Counted from the stretch's first letter, positions 9,882 through 20,061 are shown. The stretch is 64,000 bases of DNA from Vibrio sp. MedPE-SWchi (GCA_001874155.1 MPDB01000010.1:1-64000), one strand, 5' to 3'. The notes: generated from the letters alone by a model not told the origin. Program-made: numbers and translations.

Positions 9882-10032
9882 ATGGCCGTACAAAAGAGCA
9901 AGAAATCACGTTCAATGCGTGGCATGCGTCGTTCACACGATGCACTAACTACAGCTGTCAGGTGAAACTCACCTACGTCACAACGTGACTGCCGAAGGTT
10001 TCTACCGCGGCAAAAAGGTTATCAACAAGTAA
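9882..10032 (+). pseudogene. rpmF: 50S ribosomal protein L32, apparently frameshifted by a deletion
   Basis: ATG 9882 starts a clear L32 N-terminus ([18 protein letters not shown], then HDALTTA), but the frame hits TGA at 9963-9965 after only 27 residues. In another frame the usual C-terminal part follows at once ([20 protein letters not shown], then INK) and ends at TAA 10030-10032. From memory, Vibrio L32 is 56 residues (171 bases with stop); this span is 151, so about 20 bases are missing around 9956-9960, where the segment resembling LSVDATS should be. Two further changes in the N-terminus are unusual: QN to KS at residues 5-6, and K to M at residue 12. Either this copy is truly broken, with the cell doing without L32 or having another copy, or the assembly is wrong here. 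Confidence 0.8.
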
Positions 10033-10041
10033 GGTTGACCT

Positions 10042-11067
10042 TTGCAAACTATAACCGTTGCGCTTGATGCAATGGGCGGGGATTTCGGTCCTCGTGTAAC
10101 AGTGCCTGCCGCCGTGCAGGCACTGTCGTATTTCCCAGAGCTCAAAGTTATACTAATTGGTGATCAAACCTCGATCACGACTCAATTATCTTTACTTGGT
10201 TATGAACCCAATGATCGCCTGGTCGTTGAACATAGTGACCGAGTCATCTCTAATTTCGAAAAACCTTCTTTAGCACTCCGTAATAGTAGCGGTTCTTCAA
10301 TGCGCATGGCGATTGACGCCGTCGCCAGTAATTCAGCTGATGCTTGTCTCAGTGGCGGTAATACCGGCGCACTTATGGCTCTGTCACGCTTCCGCTTAAA
10401 GCTACTTCCTGGAATTGAACGGCCAGCACTTATTTCTGCATTGCCTACTGCGCAAGGAAATAAGACTTGGATGCTGGATCTCGGAGCGAATGTGTCGAGT
10501 GATGCAGATTCACTGTTTCAATTTGCCGTTATGGGAAGTGCGTTAGCAGAACAATACCTCTCTCGCCCCGCTCGCGTCGCGATTCTAAATATTGGTGCCG
10601 AAGAGATTAAAGGTAACGATCTTGTTAAACGCTGCTCAGAAATGCTGTCTCAAACCCAATCTGTGAACTTCATTGGTTATATTGAAGGCAATCAATTGTT
10701 GCATGACGCCGCTGACGTCGTAGTGTGTGATGGTTTTGTCGGCAATGTCTGTCTCAAAGCGTGTGAAGGGACGGCTCAGCTCTTTATTGATAAACTGAAA
10801 TCAAGCATGATGACCAGTACAATAAAAGGCTGGATTGCAAGGAAGTTGTTTTCAAGCCTATTTGACGAACTAAAAACATTGAACCCCGACCAGTATAATG
10901 GTGCAAGTTTGCTAGGATTGCGCGGCATTGTTATTAAAAGTCATGGAAGTGCCGATGTATCAGCCGTTGTGAATGCGATAGGTGAAGCGGTACATGAGGT
11001 CAAACGACAAGTTCCAAGTCGTATTAGCGATCGCTTAGAGGCGGTTTTACTCGAGAGGCATTATTAG
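10042..11067 (+). CDS. plsX: Phosphate acyltransferase PlsX
   Basis: 341 residues. It makes acyl-phosphate from acyl-ACP for phospholipid synthesis, as a soluble, peripherally membrane-bound enzyme. The N-terminus ([20 protein letters not shown]) and the block [13 protein letters not shown] are PlsX signatures, as are WMLDLGANV and DGFVGNV. The start is TTG at 10042, with the purine-rich AAGG of the rpmF end just upstream. It lies 9 bases after the rpmF remnant, so translation may be affected by the broken rpmF frame. It is followed after 5 bases by fabH. Confidence 0.96.
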   Translation: MQTITVALDAMGGDFGPRVTVPAAVQALSYFPELKVILIGDQTSITTQLSLLGYEPNDRLVVEHSDRVISNFEKPSLALRNSSGSSMRMAIDAVASNSADACLSGGNTGALMALSRFRLKLLPGIERPALISALPTAQGNKTWMLDLGANVSSDADSLFQFAVMGSALAEQYLSRPARVAILNIGAEEIKGNDLVKRCSEMLSQTQSVNFIGYIEGNQLLHDAADVVVCDGFVGNVCLKACEGTAQLFIDKLKSSMMTSTIKGWIARKLFSSLFDELKTLNPDQYNGASLLGLRGIVIKSHGSADVSAVVNAIGEAVHEVKRQVPSRISDRLEAVLLERHY

Positions 11068-11072
11068 TTTTC

Positions 11073-12023
11073 ATGAATAGCAGAATATTAGGTACAGGCA
11101 GTTACCTGCCATCTCAAGTGCGTACCAACGCAGATTTAGAGAAAATGGTAGAAACAAGCGACGAATGGATCGTTACTCGCACGGGAATAAAAGAGCGTCG
11201 TATTGCGGCCGAGAATGAAACCGTTGCTGATATGGCTTATATCGCTGCTGAAAACGCCATTGAAATGGCTGGTATCGATAAAAACGATATCGATTTGATC
11301 ATTGTTGCTACAACGAGTAGTAGCCACGCATTCCCATCATCTGCTTGCCAAGTTCAAGGTAAGCTAGGTATTAAAGGCTGCCCTGCATTTGATATTGGTG
11401 CTGCGTGCTCTGGATTTGTCTACGCACTGTCTGTCGCTGATCAGCACATTAAAACGGGCATGTGTAAGAACGTATTAGTCATCGGTGCTGATGCATTATC
11501 AAAAACATGTGATCCGACTGACCGCTCTACTATTATCTTGTTTGGAGATGGAGCAGGGGCCGTCGTGGTTGGAGCAAGTGAAGAGCCAGGTATTTTGTCC
11601 ACTCATATTTACTCAGATGGTAAATTTGGTGAACTACTTAGCCTTGAAGTGCCTGAGCGTGGTGGCGATGCTGACAAGTGGCTGCACATGGCGGGGAACG
11701 AAGTATTCAAAGTCGCTGTGACTCAGTTATCAAAATTAGTCAAAGACACCCTTGCTGCAAATGATATGGATAAATCGGAACTTGATTGGTTAGTCCCGCA
11801 TCAAGCGAACTATCGTATTATTTCTGCAACCGCGAAAAAGCTAACTATGTCGCTTGATCAGGTCGTTATTACCTTAGATCGGCACGGTAATACGTCTGCA
11901 GCAACGGTTCCTACCGCCTTAGATGAGGCTGTACGTGATGGACGTATTCAACGTGGACAAATGCTATTACTTGAAGCATTTGGTGGCGGATTTACCTGGG
12001 GTTCAGCACTGGTTAAGTTCTAA
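11073..12023 (+). CDS. fabH: Beta-ketoacyl-ACP synthase III
   Basis: 316 residues. It starts fatty acid synthesis by condensing acetyl-CoA with malonyl-ACP. The active-site cysteine is residue 112 in [12 protein letters not shown]. The His (VPHQANYRI) and Asn (DRHGNTSAA) complete the catalytic triad. [11 protein letters not shown] ends the protein as in E. coli. It is tightly linked to plsX, with a 34-base-longer gap before fabD. Confidence 0.97.
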   Translation: MNSRILGTGSYLPSQVRTNADLEKMVETSDEWIVTRTGIKERRIAAENETVADMAYIAAENAIEMAGIDKNDIDLIIVATTSSSHAFPSSACQVQGKLGIKGCPAFDIGAACSGFVYALSVADQHIKTGMCKNVLVIGADALSKTCDPTDRSTIILFGDGAGAVVVGASEEPGILSTHIYSDGKFGELLSLEVPERGGDADKWLHMAGNEVFKVAVTQLSKLVKDTLAANDMDKSELDWLVPHQANYRIISATAKKLTMSLDQVVITLDRHGNTSAATVPTALDEAVRDGRIQRGQMLLLEAFGGGFTWGSALVKF

Positions 12024-12120
12024 ACTCGAGCTCTAATTTTAGGTAAAGGCGCATTTATTGAGGCGAGATCGACTCTTTGTGTGCCTTTTCTCTTTCATAA
12101 ATATGTTTAAGGAAAACAAC

Positions 12121-13047
12121 ATGAGCAAATTTGCTATCGTATTTCCAGGTCAAGGCTCTCAAGCGCTTGGTATGCTAGCCGACTTAGGTGAGCAGTATGA
12201 TGTCGTTAAGCAGACGTTTGCTGAGGCTTCTGAAGTACTTGGGTACGACCTTTGGGCTTTAGTACAAGAAGGCCCAGCCGAAGATCTCAATCAAACTTTC
12301 CGTACGCAACCAGCTTTACTTGCGTCTTCAGTTTCTATTTGGAGAGTATGGCAAGAGCTTGGGTTAGAGCAACCAGCCAATTTAGCGGGTCATAGCTTAG
12401 GCGAGTACTCTGCTTTAGTTTGTGCCGGTGTTATTGATTTCAAACAGGCAATTAAGCTTGTTGAGCTGCGTGGTCAACTGATGCAAGAAGCAGTGCCTGC
12501 GGGTGTTGGTGCTATGTATGCAATCATTGGCTTAGATGATGAGTCTATTGCCAAAGCGTGTGAAGAAGCGGCACAGGGGGAGGTAGTTTCTCCTGTGAAC
12601 TTTAACTCTCCTGGTCAGGTTGTTATCGCCGGTAATAAAGACGCGGTAGCTCGCGCTGGTGCACTTTGTAAAGAAGCGGGTGCCAAACGTGCACTTCCTC
12701 TTCCTGTTTCAGTACCCTCTCACTGTGCTCTAATGCAGCCTGCTGCTGATAAACTAGCGATAGCTCTGGAAGATATTGAGTTCAATGCACCAACACTGCC
12801 TGTCATTAACAATGTTGATGTTATCGCAGAAAATGATCCCGAGAAAATTAAAGCCGCTCTGGTTCGTCAGCTGCACAGCCCAGTTCGTTGGACTGAGGGC
12901 GTACAGCTAATGAGTGAACAAGGCGTTGAAAGATTATATGAACTAGGCCCTGGTAAAGTACTTACCGGCCTAACTAAGCGAATCGTAAAAACACTTAGCG
13001 CAGCAGCAGTTAATGACGTTGCTTCTTTAGAATCAGCAAAATCTTAA
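12121..13047 (+). CDS. fabD: Malonyl CoA-acyl carrier protein transacylase
   Basis: 308 residues. It moves malonyl groups from CoA to ACP. The nucleophile is Ser92 in GHSLGEYSAL, and PGQGSQALGML near the start forms the oxyanion region. A longer frame exists from 12058, but the ATG at 12121 has a good ribosome site (AAGGAAAA) and gives the family N-terminus MSKFAIVFPGQGSQ. It sits between fabH and fabG. Confidence 0.97.
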   Translation: MSKFAIVFPGQGSQALGMLADLGEQYDVVKQTFAEASEVLGYDLWALVQEGPAEDLNQTFRTQPALLASSVSIWRVWQELGLEQPANLAGHSLGEYSALVCAGVIDFKQAIKLVELRGQLMQEAVPAGVGAMYAIIGLDDESIAKACEEAAQGEVVSPVNFNSPGQVVIAGNKDAVARAGALCKEAGAKRALPLPVSVPSHCALMQPAADKLAIALEDIEFNAPTLPVINNVDVIAENDPEKIKAALVRQLHSPVRWTEGVQLMSEQGVERLYELGPGKVLTGLTKRIVKTLSAAAVNDVASLESAKS

Positions 13048-13086
13048 TAGACTAAGCTCTAACGCTAAGACAATAAGGAAAATTAA

Positions 13087-13824
13087 ATGATTAACCTAGA
13101 AGGCAAGATCGCTCTAGTAACAGGCGCGAGCCGTGGTATTGGCCGTGCAATTGCAGAATTGTTAGTTGAACGTGGTGCGACTGTTATTGGTACTGCGACA
13201 AGTGAAAACGGCGCAGCTGCGATCAGTGAGTATCTTGGTGAAAATGGCAAAGGTTTAGCACTTAACGTGACAGATGTTGACTCGATCGCGTCGACATTAA
13301 AGACAATTAATGATGAGTTTGGTGTCATTGATATTCTAGTAAACAATGCTGGTATCACCCGTGATAATCTTCTCATGCGTATGAAAGACGACGAATGGAA
13401 CGATATCATTGATACCAACCTCACGCCTATTTTCCGCATGTCTAAAGCGGTACTGCGTGGCATGATGAAGAAACGTAATGGTCGAATCATCAATGTAGGC
13501 TCTGTTGTTGGTACAATGGGTAATGCTGGCCAGGCAAACTACGCAGCAGCAAAAGCGGGCGTGATTGGTTTTACTAAATCTATGGCTCGTGAAGTCGCTT
13601 CTCGTGGTATTACCGTTAATACGGTTGCGCCAGGTTTTATCGAAACGGATATGACCAAAGCGCTTAATGAAGAGCAGCGTGCGGCGACATTATCGAACGT
13701 CCCTTCTGGTCGTTTAGGTGACCCTCGTGAGATTGCTTCAACAGTCGCATTTTTAGCGTCTGCAGAAGCGGCGTACATCACAGGTGAAACTTTGCATGTT
13801 AATGGCGGCATGTATATGGTTTAA
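13087..13824 (+). CDS. fabG: 3-oxoacyl-ACP reductase
   Basis: 245 residues, NADPH-dependent short-chain dehydrogenase that reduces 3-ketoacyl-ACP. The nucleotide-binding TGASRGIG is near residue 14. NNAG lies in the middle, and the catalytic Tyr152 and Lys156 are in YAAAKAG. The C-terminus GETLHVNGGMYMV matches the E. coli enzyme. The ribosome site is AATAAGGA. A 234-base gap with its own promoter signals follows before acpP. Confidence 0.97.
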   Translation: MINLEGKIALVTGASRGIGRAIAELLVERGATVIGTATSENGAAAISEYLGENGKGLALNVTDVDSIASTLKTINDEFGVIDILVNNAGITRDNLLMRMKDDEWNDIIDTNLTPIFRMSKAVLRGMMKKRNGRIINVGSVVGTMGNAGQANYAAAKAGVIGFTKSMAREVASRGITVNTVAPGFIETDMTKALNEEQRAATLSNVPSGRLGDPREIASTVAFLASAEAAYITGETLHVNGGMYMV

Positions 13825-13962
13825 TACCAAAGTTTTCTACATAAGAGCGAGCTTGTTTCCAAATTTGCTCTACAATGTGGGGAATATGACAGTATCATGC
13901 TCAACATTTGTGCATGATATAAGTCAAAAATGTACTGAATTTCGGTTAAAATCGCTAAAATT

Positions 13963-13975
13963 GTGGTTTGACCAG
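13963..13975. promoter_or_regulatory. FadR-like palindrome upstream of acpP
   Basis: GTGGTTTGACCAG fits the FadR operator core (CTGGTCNGACCAG) at all but two defined positions. The TTGACC inside it could also be a -35 element. A short GCAAGG / CCTTGC hairpin (13975-13990) follows. The site lies about 85 bases before the acpP start codon. FadR is known to activate fatty acid synthesis genes in E. coli; its use here is inferred from the match only. Confidence 0.4.
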
Positions 13976-14058
13976 CAAGGTCCCCCTTGCAACTTTCAAT
14001 AGTTTGAATAAACTACGGAAACATCGCATTTAGGCGACATCTGTAAAGGAAAAGAAAA

Positions 14059-14292
14059 ATGAGCAACATTGAAGAACGCGTAAAAAAAATCATCGTTGAA
14101 CAGCTAGGTGTAGACGAAGCAGAAGTTAAAAACGAAGCATCTTTTGTTGACGATCTAGGTGCAGATTCTCTAGATACAGTTGAGCTAGTAATGGCTCTAG
14201 AAGAAGAATTTGATACTGAGATTCCAGACGACGAAGCTGAGAAGATCACTACTGTTCAAGCTGCAATCGACTACGTAAACAGCGCTCAGTAA
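14059..14292 (+). CDS. acpP: Acyl carrier protein
   Basis: 77 residues, small acidic carrier whose Ser37 (in GADSLDTVE) is modified with phosphopantetheine and holds the growing fatty acid chain. It has a strong ribosome site (AAAGGAAAAG). It has a separate upstream promoter region and a perfect terminator hairpin just downstream, which fits the very high expression that ACP needs compared with the flanking fab enzymes. Confidence 0.98.
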   Translation: MSNIEERVKKIIVEQLGVDEAEVKNEASFVDDLGADSLDTVELVMALEEEFDTEIPDDEAEKITTVQAAIDYVNSAQ

Positions 14293-14301
14293 TATCTCTC
14301 C

Positions 14302-14331
14302 CAGGCGGCTTTCTAGCCGCCTGTGTTTTTT
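14302..14331 (+). terminator. Terminator between acpP and fabF
   Basis: CAGGCGGCT, loop TTCT, AGCCGCCTG: a perfect 9-bp stem, then TGTTTTTT. It probably stops most acpP transcripts and lets some continue into fabF. Confidence 0.9.
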
Positions 14332-14381
14332 CGTATTTCTATACCTCTCATAGAACCATTACAATTCCGGAGAATTATATC

Positions 14382-15623
14382 GTGTCCAAGCGTCGTGTTG
14401 TTGTCACTGGCATGGGTATGCTGTCACCGGTAGGCAACTCTGTAGAATCTTCTTGGAAAGCCCTGCTCGCCGGTCAAAGCGGTATCGTTGATATCGATCA
14501 CTTTGACACTACCAATTTTACAACTCGCTTTGCAGGTTTAGTTAAAGACTTTAACTGCGAAGAGTATATGACTAAAAAAGATGCTCGTAAGATGGATTTA
14601 TTTATCCAGTACGGCGTCGCGGCAGGTATCCAAGCAATGGATGACTCTGGCCTACAAATCACTGAAGAAAATGCTCCACGCGTTGGCGTAGCAATTGGTT
14701 CAGGTATTGGTGGCTTAGAGTTAATTGAAAAAGGCCATAATACTCTTCTTGAGAAGGGTCCTCGTAAAGTAAGCCCATTCTTTGTTCCATCAACTATCGT
14801 AAACATGGTTGCTGGACACTTATCCATTATGCGTGGCTTACGCGGTCCAAACATTGCTATCTCTACAGCGTGTACTACAGGTCTTCATAATATTGGTCAT
14901 GCGGCTCGTATGATTGCTTACGGTGATGCCGAAGCGATGCTAGCTGGTGGATCTGAAAAAGCATCATCAGAGCTAGGTATGGCTGGATTTGGTGCTGCTA
15001 AAGCACTTTCAACTCGTAATGATGAACCTCAGAAAGCTTCTCGCCCTTGGGATAAAGACCGTGATGGTTTTGTTCTTGGCGATGGTGCTGGCATGATGGT
15101 ACTTGAAGAGTATGAACACGCGAAAGCTCGTGGTGCGAAAATCTACGCTGAACTCGTTGGCTTTGGTATGTCTGGCGATGCTTATCATATGACGTCTCCG
15201 AGTGAAGACGGCTCAGGTGGTGCGCTAGCAATGGAAGCAGCAATGCGTGATGCAGGTGTGACAGGTGAGCAGATTGGCTACGTTAATGCTCACGGTACTT
15301 CAACACCTGCTGGTGATGTTGCTGAAGTGAAAGGCATTAAGCGTGCTTTAGGCGAAGCTGGATCAAAACAGGTACTTGTCTCCTCTACTAAGTCGATGAC
15401 GGGTCACCTTCTTGGTGCTGCTGGTTCAGTTGAAGCTATCGTTACTGCGCTGTCACTGGTTGATCAAGTGGTTCCGCCAACGATCAACCTTGATAACCCT
15501 GAAGAAGGGTTAGGCATTGACCTCGTTCCTCACACTGCTCGAAAAGTAGAGATGGAATATGCGGCATGTAACTCATTCGGTTTTGGTGGTACGAACGGCT
15601 GTCTAATCTTCAAAAAGATCTAG
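14382..15623 (+). CDS. fabF: Beta-ketoacyl-ACP synthase II
   Basis: 413 residues. It elongates acyl-ACP and in E. coli controls temperature-dependent cis-vaccenate synthesis. The active-site Cys164 is in ISTACTTG, and the two histidines are in [11 protein letters not shown] and [12 protein letters not shown]. The GTG start at 14382 gives [18 protein letters not shown]; the ribosome site is CCGGAGA. It is followed by a strong terminator, so pabC probably also has a promoter of its own. Confidence 0.97.
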   Translation: MSKRRVVVTGMGMLSPVGNSVESSWKALLAGQSGIVDIDHFDTTNFTTRFAGLVKDFNCEEYMTKKDARKMDLFIQYGVAAGIQAMDDSGLQITEENAPRVGVAIGSGIGGLELIEKGHNTLLEKGPRKVSPFFVPSTIVNMVAGHLSIMRGLRGPNIAISTACTTGLHNIGHAARMIAYGDAEAMLAGGSEKASSELGMAGFGAAKALSTRNDEPQKASRPWDKDRDGFVLGDGAGMMVLEEYEHAKARGAKIYAELVGFGMSGDAYHMTSPSEDGSGGALAMEAAMRDAGVTGEQIGYVNAHGTSTPAGDVAEVKGIKRALGEAGSKQVLVSSTKSMTGHLLGAAGSVEAIVTALSLVDQVVPPTINLDNPEEGLGIDLVPHTARKVEMEYAACNSFGFGGTNGCLIFKKI

Positions 15624-15654
15624 ACAACCGCGAGCCAAAATTGACTTGTATTAG

Positions 15655-15692
15655 AACGGCTTGATGCTTAGCATTAAGCCGTTTTGTTTTTT
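15655..15692 (+). terminator. Terminator of fabF
   Basis: AACGGCTTGATGC, loop TTA, GCATTAAGCCGTT: 13 pairs with one wobble, followed by TTGTTTTTT. It sits 31 bases after the fabF stop. Confidence 0.9.
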
Positions 15693-15728
15693 AGGGAATG
15701 GATCCCAACTAAGGACAGGTACAAAAGC

Positions 15729-16532
15729 ATGTTTTGGGTAAATGGATATCCTAGTAATCATATTTCTCTCACTGACCGTTCTTTTCAATATGGTGATGGG
15801 TGCTTTACCACAATACTGACCTGTCGGGGTGAGCTTGTTCAGTGGGCGCTGCATCGAGCTAGAATGGAAAAATGCTTAACCGTATTAAATATCCCTCAGC
15901 CAGATTGGAATCAAGTACATGATTGGCTGAGTAAAGCAGCACTAGGTGCTCCAAAGGCTGGCCTTCGTTTGAATATAACCCGTGGTGAAGGTGGGCGAGG
16001 TTACAGTTCTTTAGGTATATCCGATACTAACATTGTCATTAGTCACTTTGATTATCCAGAGCACTATACTCAGTGGGCGCGAACGGGCATAGAGCTCGGC
16101 ATCAGTGAGAAGCGTCTCGGGATCAACCCGCTATTGGCCGGACACAAGCACAACAATCGATTAGAGCAAATATTGGCAAAGCAGGATATAGATAAGCAAG
16201 GGCTTGTTGATGGCTTGGTGCTTGATATCTCGGGTCATGTTGTAGAAACGACGATGGCCAATTTATTTTGGCTCAAAGACGGGAAGTTATATACTCCGTC
16301 AATGGAAAAGAATGGTGTTTCTGGTGTGATGCGCCAACAGGTCATCGAAGAGCTAACAACCAAAGCTATTTCGGTAGAGGTTGGACACTACAAGCTCAGC
16401 CATTTGTTGAACGCAGACGAAGTGTTCATGACCAATTCAATTTGTTGCGTTATCCCAGTTAATAAAATCCTAGATAAAACCTTTGAGGTTGGCGCGTTGA
16501 CACGAGATCTTCAGGAGAAATTCAGTTCGTGA
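15729..16532 (+). CDS. pabC: Aminodeoxychorismate lyase
   Basis: 267 residues, PLP enzyme of fold type IV that turns 4-amino-4-deoxychorismate into p-aminobenzoate and pyruvate for folate. Typical N-terminus (MFWVNGYPSNHISLTDRSF) with the YGDGCFTT block. The PLP lysine is expected in GHKHNNRLEQ. The frame is open from 15684, but the ATG at 15729 is preceded by AAGGACAGG and gives the family start. Its stop overlaps the mltG GTG start by 4 bases (GTGA). Confidence 0.94.
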   Translation: MFWVNGYPSNHISLTDRSFQYGDGCFTTILTCRGELVQWALHRARMEKCLTVLNIPQPDWNQVHDWLSKAALGAPKAGLRLNITRGEGGRGYSSLGISDTNIVISHFDYPEHYTQWARTGIELGISEKRLGINPLLAGHKHNNRLEQILAKQDIDKQGLVDGLVLDISGHVVETTMANLFWLKDGKLYTPSMEKNGVSGVMRQQVIEELTTKAISVEVGHYKLSHLLNADEVFMTNSICCVIPVNKILDKTFEVGALTRDLQEKFSS

Positions 16533-17545
16533 TTAAAAAGTTATTCATCCTATTTATTTTGGCTGCCGTGTCGGCTTTTGGTGCATACATTTATGTGACT
16601 GGAGAAGTCGATAAACATTTAGACCAGCCGTTGAAGGTAGAGAATCCGCAAGTTTTCACTATTAAATCAGGCACCAGTTTCAATGGTGTGCTTAATCAGT
16701 TCTCGGAATTGGGCTGGATAGAAGAGGGTGCATTCGAGCCTCTCATTCGCCGGTTATACCCCGAGTTAACACAAATTAGAGCAGGAACGTTTCAATTATC
16801 AGCGGGTATGAGTTTACGTGAAAGCTTGCAGTTCTTAATCGAAGGTAAAGAACATCAGTTTTCTATCACCTTTGTTGAAGGAAGCCGGTTTGATGAGTGG
16901 CGTGAATCGCTGGCTGCTTCTGAACATTTAGAACACACTATCGATGAACTCACCGAAGAAGAGATCGCTGAGGCACTAGGCAGTGAACATAAAAAGTTGG
17001 AAGGTTTGATGCTAGCGGAAACCTACAACTACACGTTAGGTACGACAGACCTTGATATATTAAAACGTGCCTATAACAAGCTTCGTGAGACACTCGAGAA
17101 AGAGTGGCAATCTAAACAGGCTGATCTTCCCCTAAAGTCTCCATACGAGGCGTTAATCTTAGCCTCAATCATTGAGAAAGAAACGGCCGTTGAGTCGGAG
17201 CGAGAGCGTGTTGCATCCGTGTTTGTTAATCGCTTAAACAAGCGTATGAGGTTACAAACCGATCCAACTGTAATCTATGGGATGGGCGATAGCTACCAAG
17301 GCCGAATCGGTAAGAAGGGTTTACGTACTCCAACACCTTATAACACCTATACGATTTATGGTTTACCACCGACACCGATCGCGATGCCAGGAAGAGCTTC
17401 CATTGCAGCGGCTCTAAATCCGGAAGATGGTCAGTACTTGTATTTTGTTGCAAGTGGTAAAGGTGGGCATGTTTTTTCTAAGAATTTGAGAGATCACAAT
17501 AGGGCGGTTCAGGCCTATTTAAAAGAGATAAGAAGTCAAAAATGA
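16529..17545 (+). CDS. mltG: Endolytic transglycosylase MltG
   Basis: 338 residues, inner-membrane lytic transglycosylase that cuts new glycan strands and sets their length. One N-terminal membrane helix (about residues 5-25) and a YceG domain. The catalytic glutamate is Glu216 in LASIIEKET, with downstream [11 protein letters not shown] and [17 protein letters not shown] blocks. GTG start coupled to pabC; the stop overlaps the tmk ATG (ATGA). The pabC-mltG-tmk-holB order is widespread in gammaproteobacteria. Confidence 0.95.
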   Translation: MIKKLFILFILAAVSAFGAYIYVTGEVDKHLDQPLKVENPQVFTIKSGTSFNGVLNQFSELGWIEEGAFEPLIRRLYPELTQIRAGTFQLSAGMSLRESLQFLIEGKEHQFSITFVEGSRFDEWRESLAASEHLEHTIDELTEEEIAEALGSEHKKLEGLMLAETYNYTLGTTDLDILKRAYNKLRETLEKEWQSKQADLPLKSPYEALILASIIEKETAVESERERVASVFVNRLNKRMRLQTDPTVIYGMGDSYQGRIGKKGLRTPTPYNTYTIYGLPPTPIAMPGRASIAAALNPEDGQYLYFVASGKGGHVFSKNLRDHNRAVQAYLKEIRSQK

Positions 17546-18177
17546 AGTCAGGTAAATTTATAGTTGTAGAAGGTTTGGAAGGCGCAGGTAAGAGTACCGC
17601 GATTAATGCCATTCTAGAGACGCTGCGCGACGCTGGTGTGTCTAACATTACTCAAACGCGTGAGCCTGGCGGAACGGTATTGGCTGAAAAAATGCGAGCG
17701 TTAGTCAAAGAAGAGCATTCTGGTGAAGAACTCCAGGATATGACTGAATTACTTCTCATGTACGCCGCTCGAGTTCAGTTAGTCGAGAACGTCATCAAGC
17801 CAGCTCTACAAGAGGGTTCTTGGGTCGTTGGTGATAGGCATGACATGTCGTCACAAGCGTATCAGGGGGGAGGACGACAAATTCCTTCAACAACCATGAC
17901 GGCTTTGAAAGAAACGACTCTGTCTGGATTTAAGCCAGACTTTACTCTGTATCTGGATCTTGACCCGAGAGTCGGCTTAGAGCGGGCGAGAGGGCGAGGC
18001 GAACTCGATAGAATAGAAAAAATGAACATCGAGTTTTTCGACCGAACACGAGATAAATATTTGCAGTTGGCCAATGACGATTCAAGTGTCGCAATCATTA
18101 ATGCAGAGCAAGAGATAGACGGTGTGGCGTTAGAGATTAAGAACGCACTAACAGCTTGGTTGAACGAGAACTCATAG
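17542..18177 (+). CDS. tmk: Thymidylate kinase
   Basis: 211 residues. It phosphorylates dTMP to dTDP. P-loop GLEGAGKST at residues 9-17, the TREPGG motif near residue 36, [16 protein letters not shown] around residue 96 and a LID region [12 protein letters not shown] as in type II bacterial enzymes. Translationally coupled to mltG by a 4-base overlap and followed by holB after one base. Confidence 0.97.
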   Translation: MKSGKFIVVEGLEGAGKSTAINAILETLRDAGVSNITQTREPGGTVLAEKMRALVKEEHSGEELQDMTELLLMYAARVQLVENVIKPALQEGSWVVGDRHDMSSQAYQGGGRQIPSTTMTALKETTLSGFKPDFTLYLDLDPRVGLERARGRGELDRIEKMNIEFFDRTRDKYLQLANDDSSVAIINAEQEIDGVALEIKNALTAWLNENS

Positions 18178-18178
18178 T

Positions 18179-19141
18179 ATGGCGAAGCTTTATCCGTGGT
18201 TAGAGAGCACATGGCAACATTGGCAGCGTAATCTTGCCAGTGATTCTTTCACCAACTCAGTTCTGCTCAACACCCATGACGGACTAGGCGCAGAGAGTTT
18301 GGTTGAAGCATTCAGTCAGGCACTGATGTGCAGCAATGATAAATCCCAAGCGTGTGGCTTTTGTCATGGCTGCAGCCTAATGCAATCTTCTAATCACCCT
18401 GATGTTCATATCATCGAGCCTGAGAAACAAGGGAAAAGCATAACCGTTGAACAGGTAAGGCAATGTAATAAACTGGCTCAAGAATCCTCTCAGCTGTCGG
18501 GTTTTCGTTTGTTTGTCATCCAGCCTGCTGAGGCAATGAATGAGTCGGCGGCGAATGCGCTTCTAAAAACATTAGAGTCTCCTGCTGAGTTGTGCGTCTT
18601 CTTACTGGTGACTCAAAGAAAAGAGCTTCTGTTGCCCACGATAATCAGTCGCTGCCAACAGTGGGATATCAGTGCTCCTAGCTCAAGCGAAGCGTCAGAA
18701 TGGGTAAGCCAGAAAGTAAGCCAGCCAGTCCCAACCTATATCGCTGAACTTAATGATAACGCCCCTCTCAGGCTAGAGTCATTCATCAAGCAAGACAAGC
18801 TGTCGACTTATAGCCAAATTGAGCAATCAATGCTGTCTTTAGCGAAAGGTGAAGAGAGTTTTATGGCGTTAGCTAAAGTATTAAGCGATGAACCTAATGA
18901 AAGGCTCCAATGGTTATGGTTTCTATTATGTGGCGCTCAAAAAGCGCATTTCGATATTACCCACGATTCATTAAGTCCTGTCGCTAGTCAGTTAGTTGAA
19001 TATATGAGCTATGATCTACTGTACAAGCAAAGTAAGAGCCTTATGTTGCTGATCACTCAATTGAGGACGTTTCCCGGACTCAATGCAGAACTGTTGATTT
19101 CAGACTGGCTAATTAAATTTAATGAGGAATTATGTTCGTAG
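18179..19141 (+). CDS. holB: DNA polymerase III subunit delta-prime
   Basis: 320 residues, part of the clamp-loader complex. As in E. coli delta-prime, the P-loop position is degenerate (NTHDGLGAES), so it should not bind ATP, but the SRC arginine-finger motif (TIISRCQQW) that serves the neighbouring gamma/tau subunit is kept. A cysteine cluster (CSNDKSQACGFCHGC) provides the zinc site. ALLKTLESP is the usual sensor-region motif. It overlaps the start of the TatD-family gene by 10 bases. Confidence 0.93.
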   Translation: MAKLYPWLESTWQHWQRNLASDSFTNSVLLNTHDGLGAESLVEAFSQALMCSNDKSQACGFCHGCSLMQSSNHPDVHIIEPEKQGKSITVEQVRQCNKLAQESSQLSGFRLFVIQPAEAMNESAANALLKTLESPAELCVFLLVTQRKELLLPTIISRCQQWDISAPSSSEASEWVSQKVSQPVPTYIAELNDNAPLRLESFIKQDKLSTYSQIEQSMLSLAKGEESFMALAKVLSDEPNERLQWLWFLLCGAQKAHFDITHDSLSPVASQLVEYMSYDLLYKQSKSLMLLITQLRTFPGLNAELLISDWLIKFNEELCS

Positions 19142-19899
19142 ACTCTCACTGTCATTTGGACAAACTCGATTATGCCGAATGCCACTCAGGTATTGAAGAT
19201 GTTCTTCAAAAGGCAGAGAAGGCGAAAGTCACTCAGTTGCTTTCAGTCGGTGTTACGTTAGATTCGTTTCCAAAGATGATTGAAATGATCAGCCCTTTTG
19301 ATCACGTAAAAGCGTCGTGTGGTGTCCATCCTCTTGATGTGGAAAGTGAATTCGCTTTGGATGTGCTTCATGAATATGCACGCCATCAAAAGGTGGTTGC
19401 GATAGGGGAGACGGGCTTAGACTACCATTACAAGCCTGAGACCGCAGAGCTGCAGAAATTGCGGTTTGCTCAACAGGTTGAGCTTGCTGTCGACCTGAAT
19501 AAACCTCTGATTATTCATACTCGAAACGCTCGTGAAGATACCCTGTCTATTCTTAAAGAGGGAAACGCTCAGAAGTGTGGCGGAGTTATCCACTGCTTTA
19601 CAGAAGACTTGGCATTTGCTGAAGCTGCGATGGAGCTTGGATTTTACATTTCTATCTCTGGCATTGTGACTTTCCGCCAGGCTAAAGAACTTAAAGAAGT
19701 GGTCAAAACGTTACCATTAGAACGATTACTCATTGAAACGGACTCTCCTTACCTTGCGCCCATTCCTCATCGCGGAAAAGAGAACCAACCCGCATACGTT
19801 GTTGAAGTCGCAGCGTACATTGCGCAGCTTAAAGGCTTGGGGCTAACGGAGGTCGCACAGAAAACCACCGAAAATTACACCAATCTTTTTTTGCGATAG
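19132..19899 (+). CDS. ycfH: TatD family metal-dependent DNase (YcfH)
   Basis: 255 residues. TatD-type TIM-barrel hydrolase. Metal ligands are visible in VDSHCHLDKLDY, AIGETGLDYHYK, IIHTRNA, GVIHCFTED and IETDSPYLAP. It is next to holB, which identifies it as the YcfH branch, not TatD itself. Members act as 3'-5' DNases or RNases in vitro; the cellular role is not well defined. The last gene of the pabC-mltG-tmk-holB run, ended by an A/T-rich terminator. Confidence 0.92.
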   Translation: MFVDSHCHLDKLDYAECHSGIEDVLQKAEKAKVTQLLSVGVTLDSFPKMIEMISPFDHVKASCGVHPLDVESEFALDVLHEYARHQKVVAIGETGLDYHYKPETAELQKLRFAQQVELAVDLNKPLIIHTRNAREDTLSILKEGNAQKCGGVIHCFTEDLAFAEAAMELGFYISISGIVTFRQAKELKEVVKTLPLERLLIETDSPYLAPIPHRGKENQPAYVVEVAAYIAQLKGLGLTEVAQKTTENYTNLFLR

Positions 19900-19915
19900 A
19901 AAGTGTCAATTGAAT

Positions 19916-19943
19916 AAAAAAAGAGCAAGAGCTCTTTTTTTTT
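19916..19943 (+). terminator. Terminator after ycfH
   Basis: AAAAAAAGAGC, loop AAGA, GCTCTTTTTTTTT. The stem is A-T rich outside, which lets it work in both directions. Confidence 0.82.
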
Positions 19944-20061
19944 GTACCAAAAGTGACGCTGAGCATGAATAAATCATTGTTTACTAAATATGTTGAAAAT
20001 ATCGCATGAATTCTTGTGAATGTAATTTTGTTACATGAAATAACAATTGACGTTATTTTAT

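Noticed and set aside
12058..12120. N-terminal extension of FabD
   Set aside because: The upstream codons do not match the family and the ATG at 12121 has a strong ribosome site.
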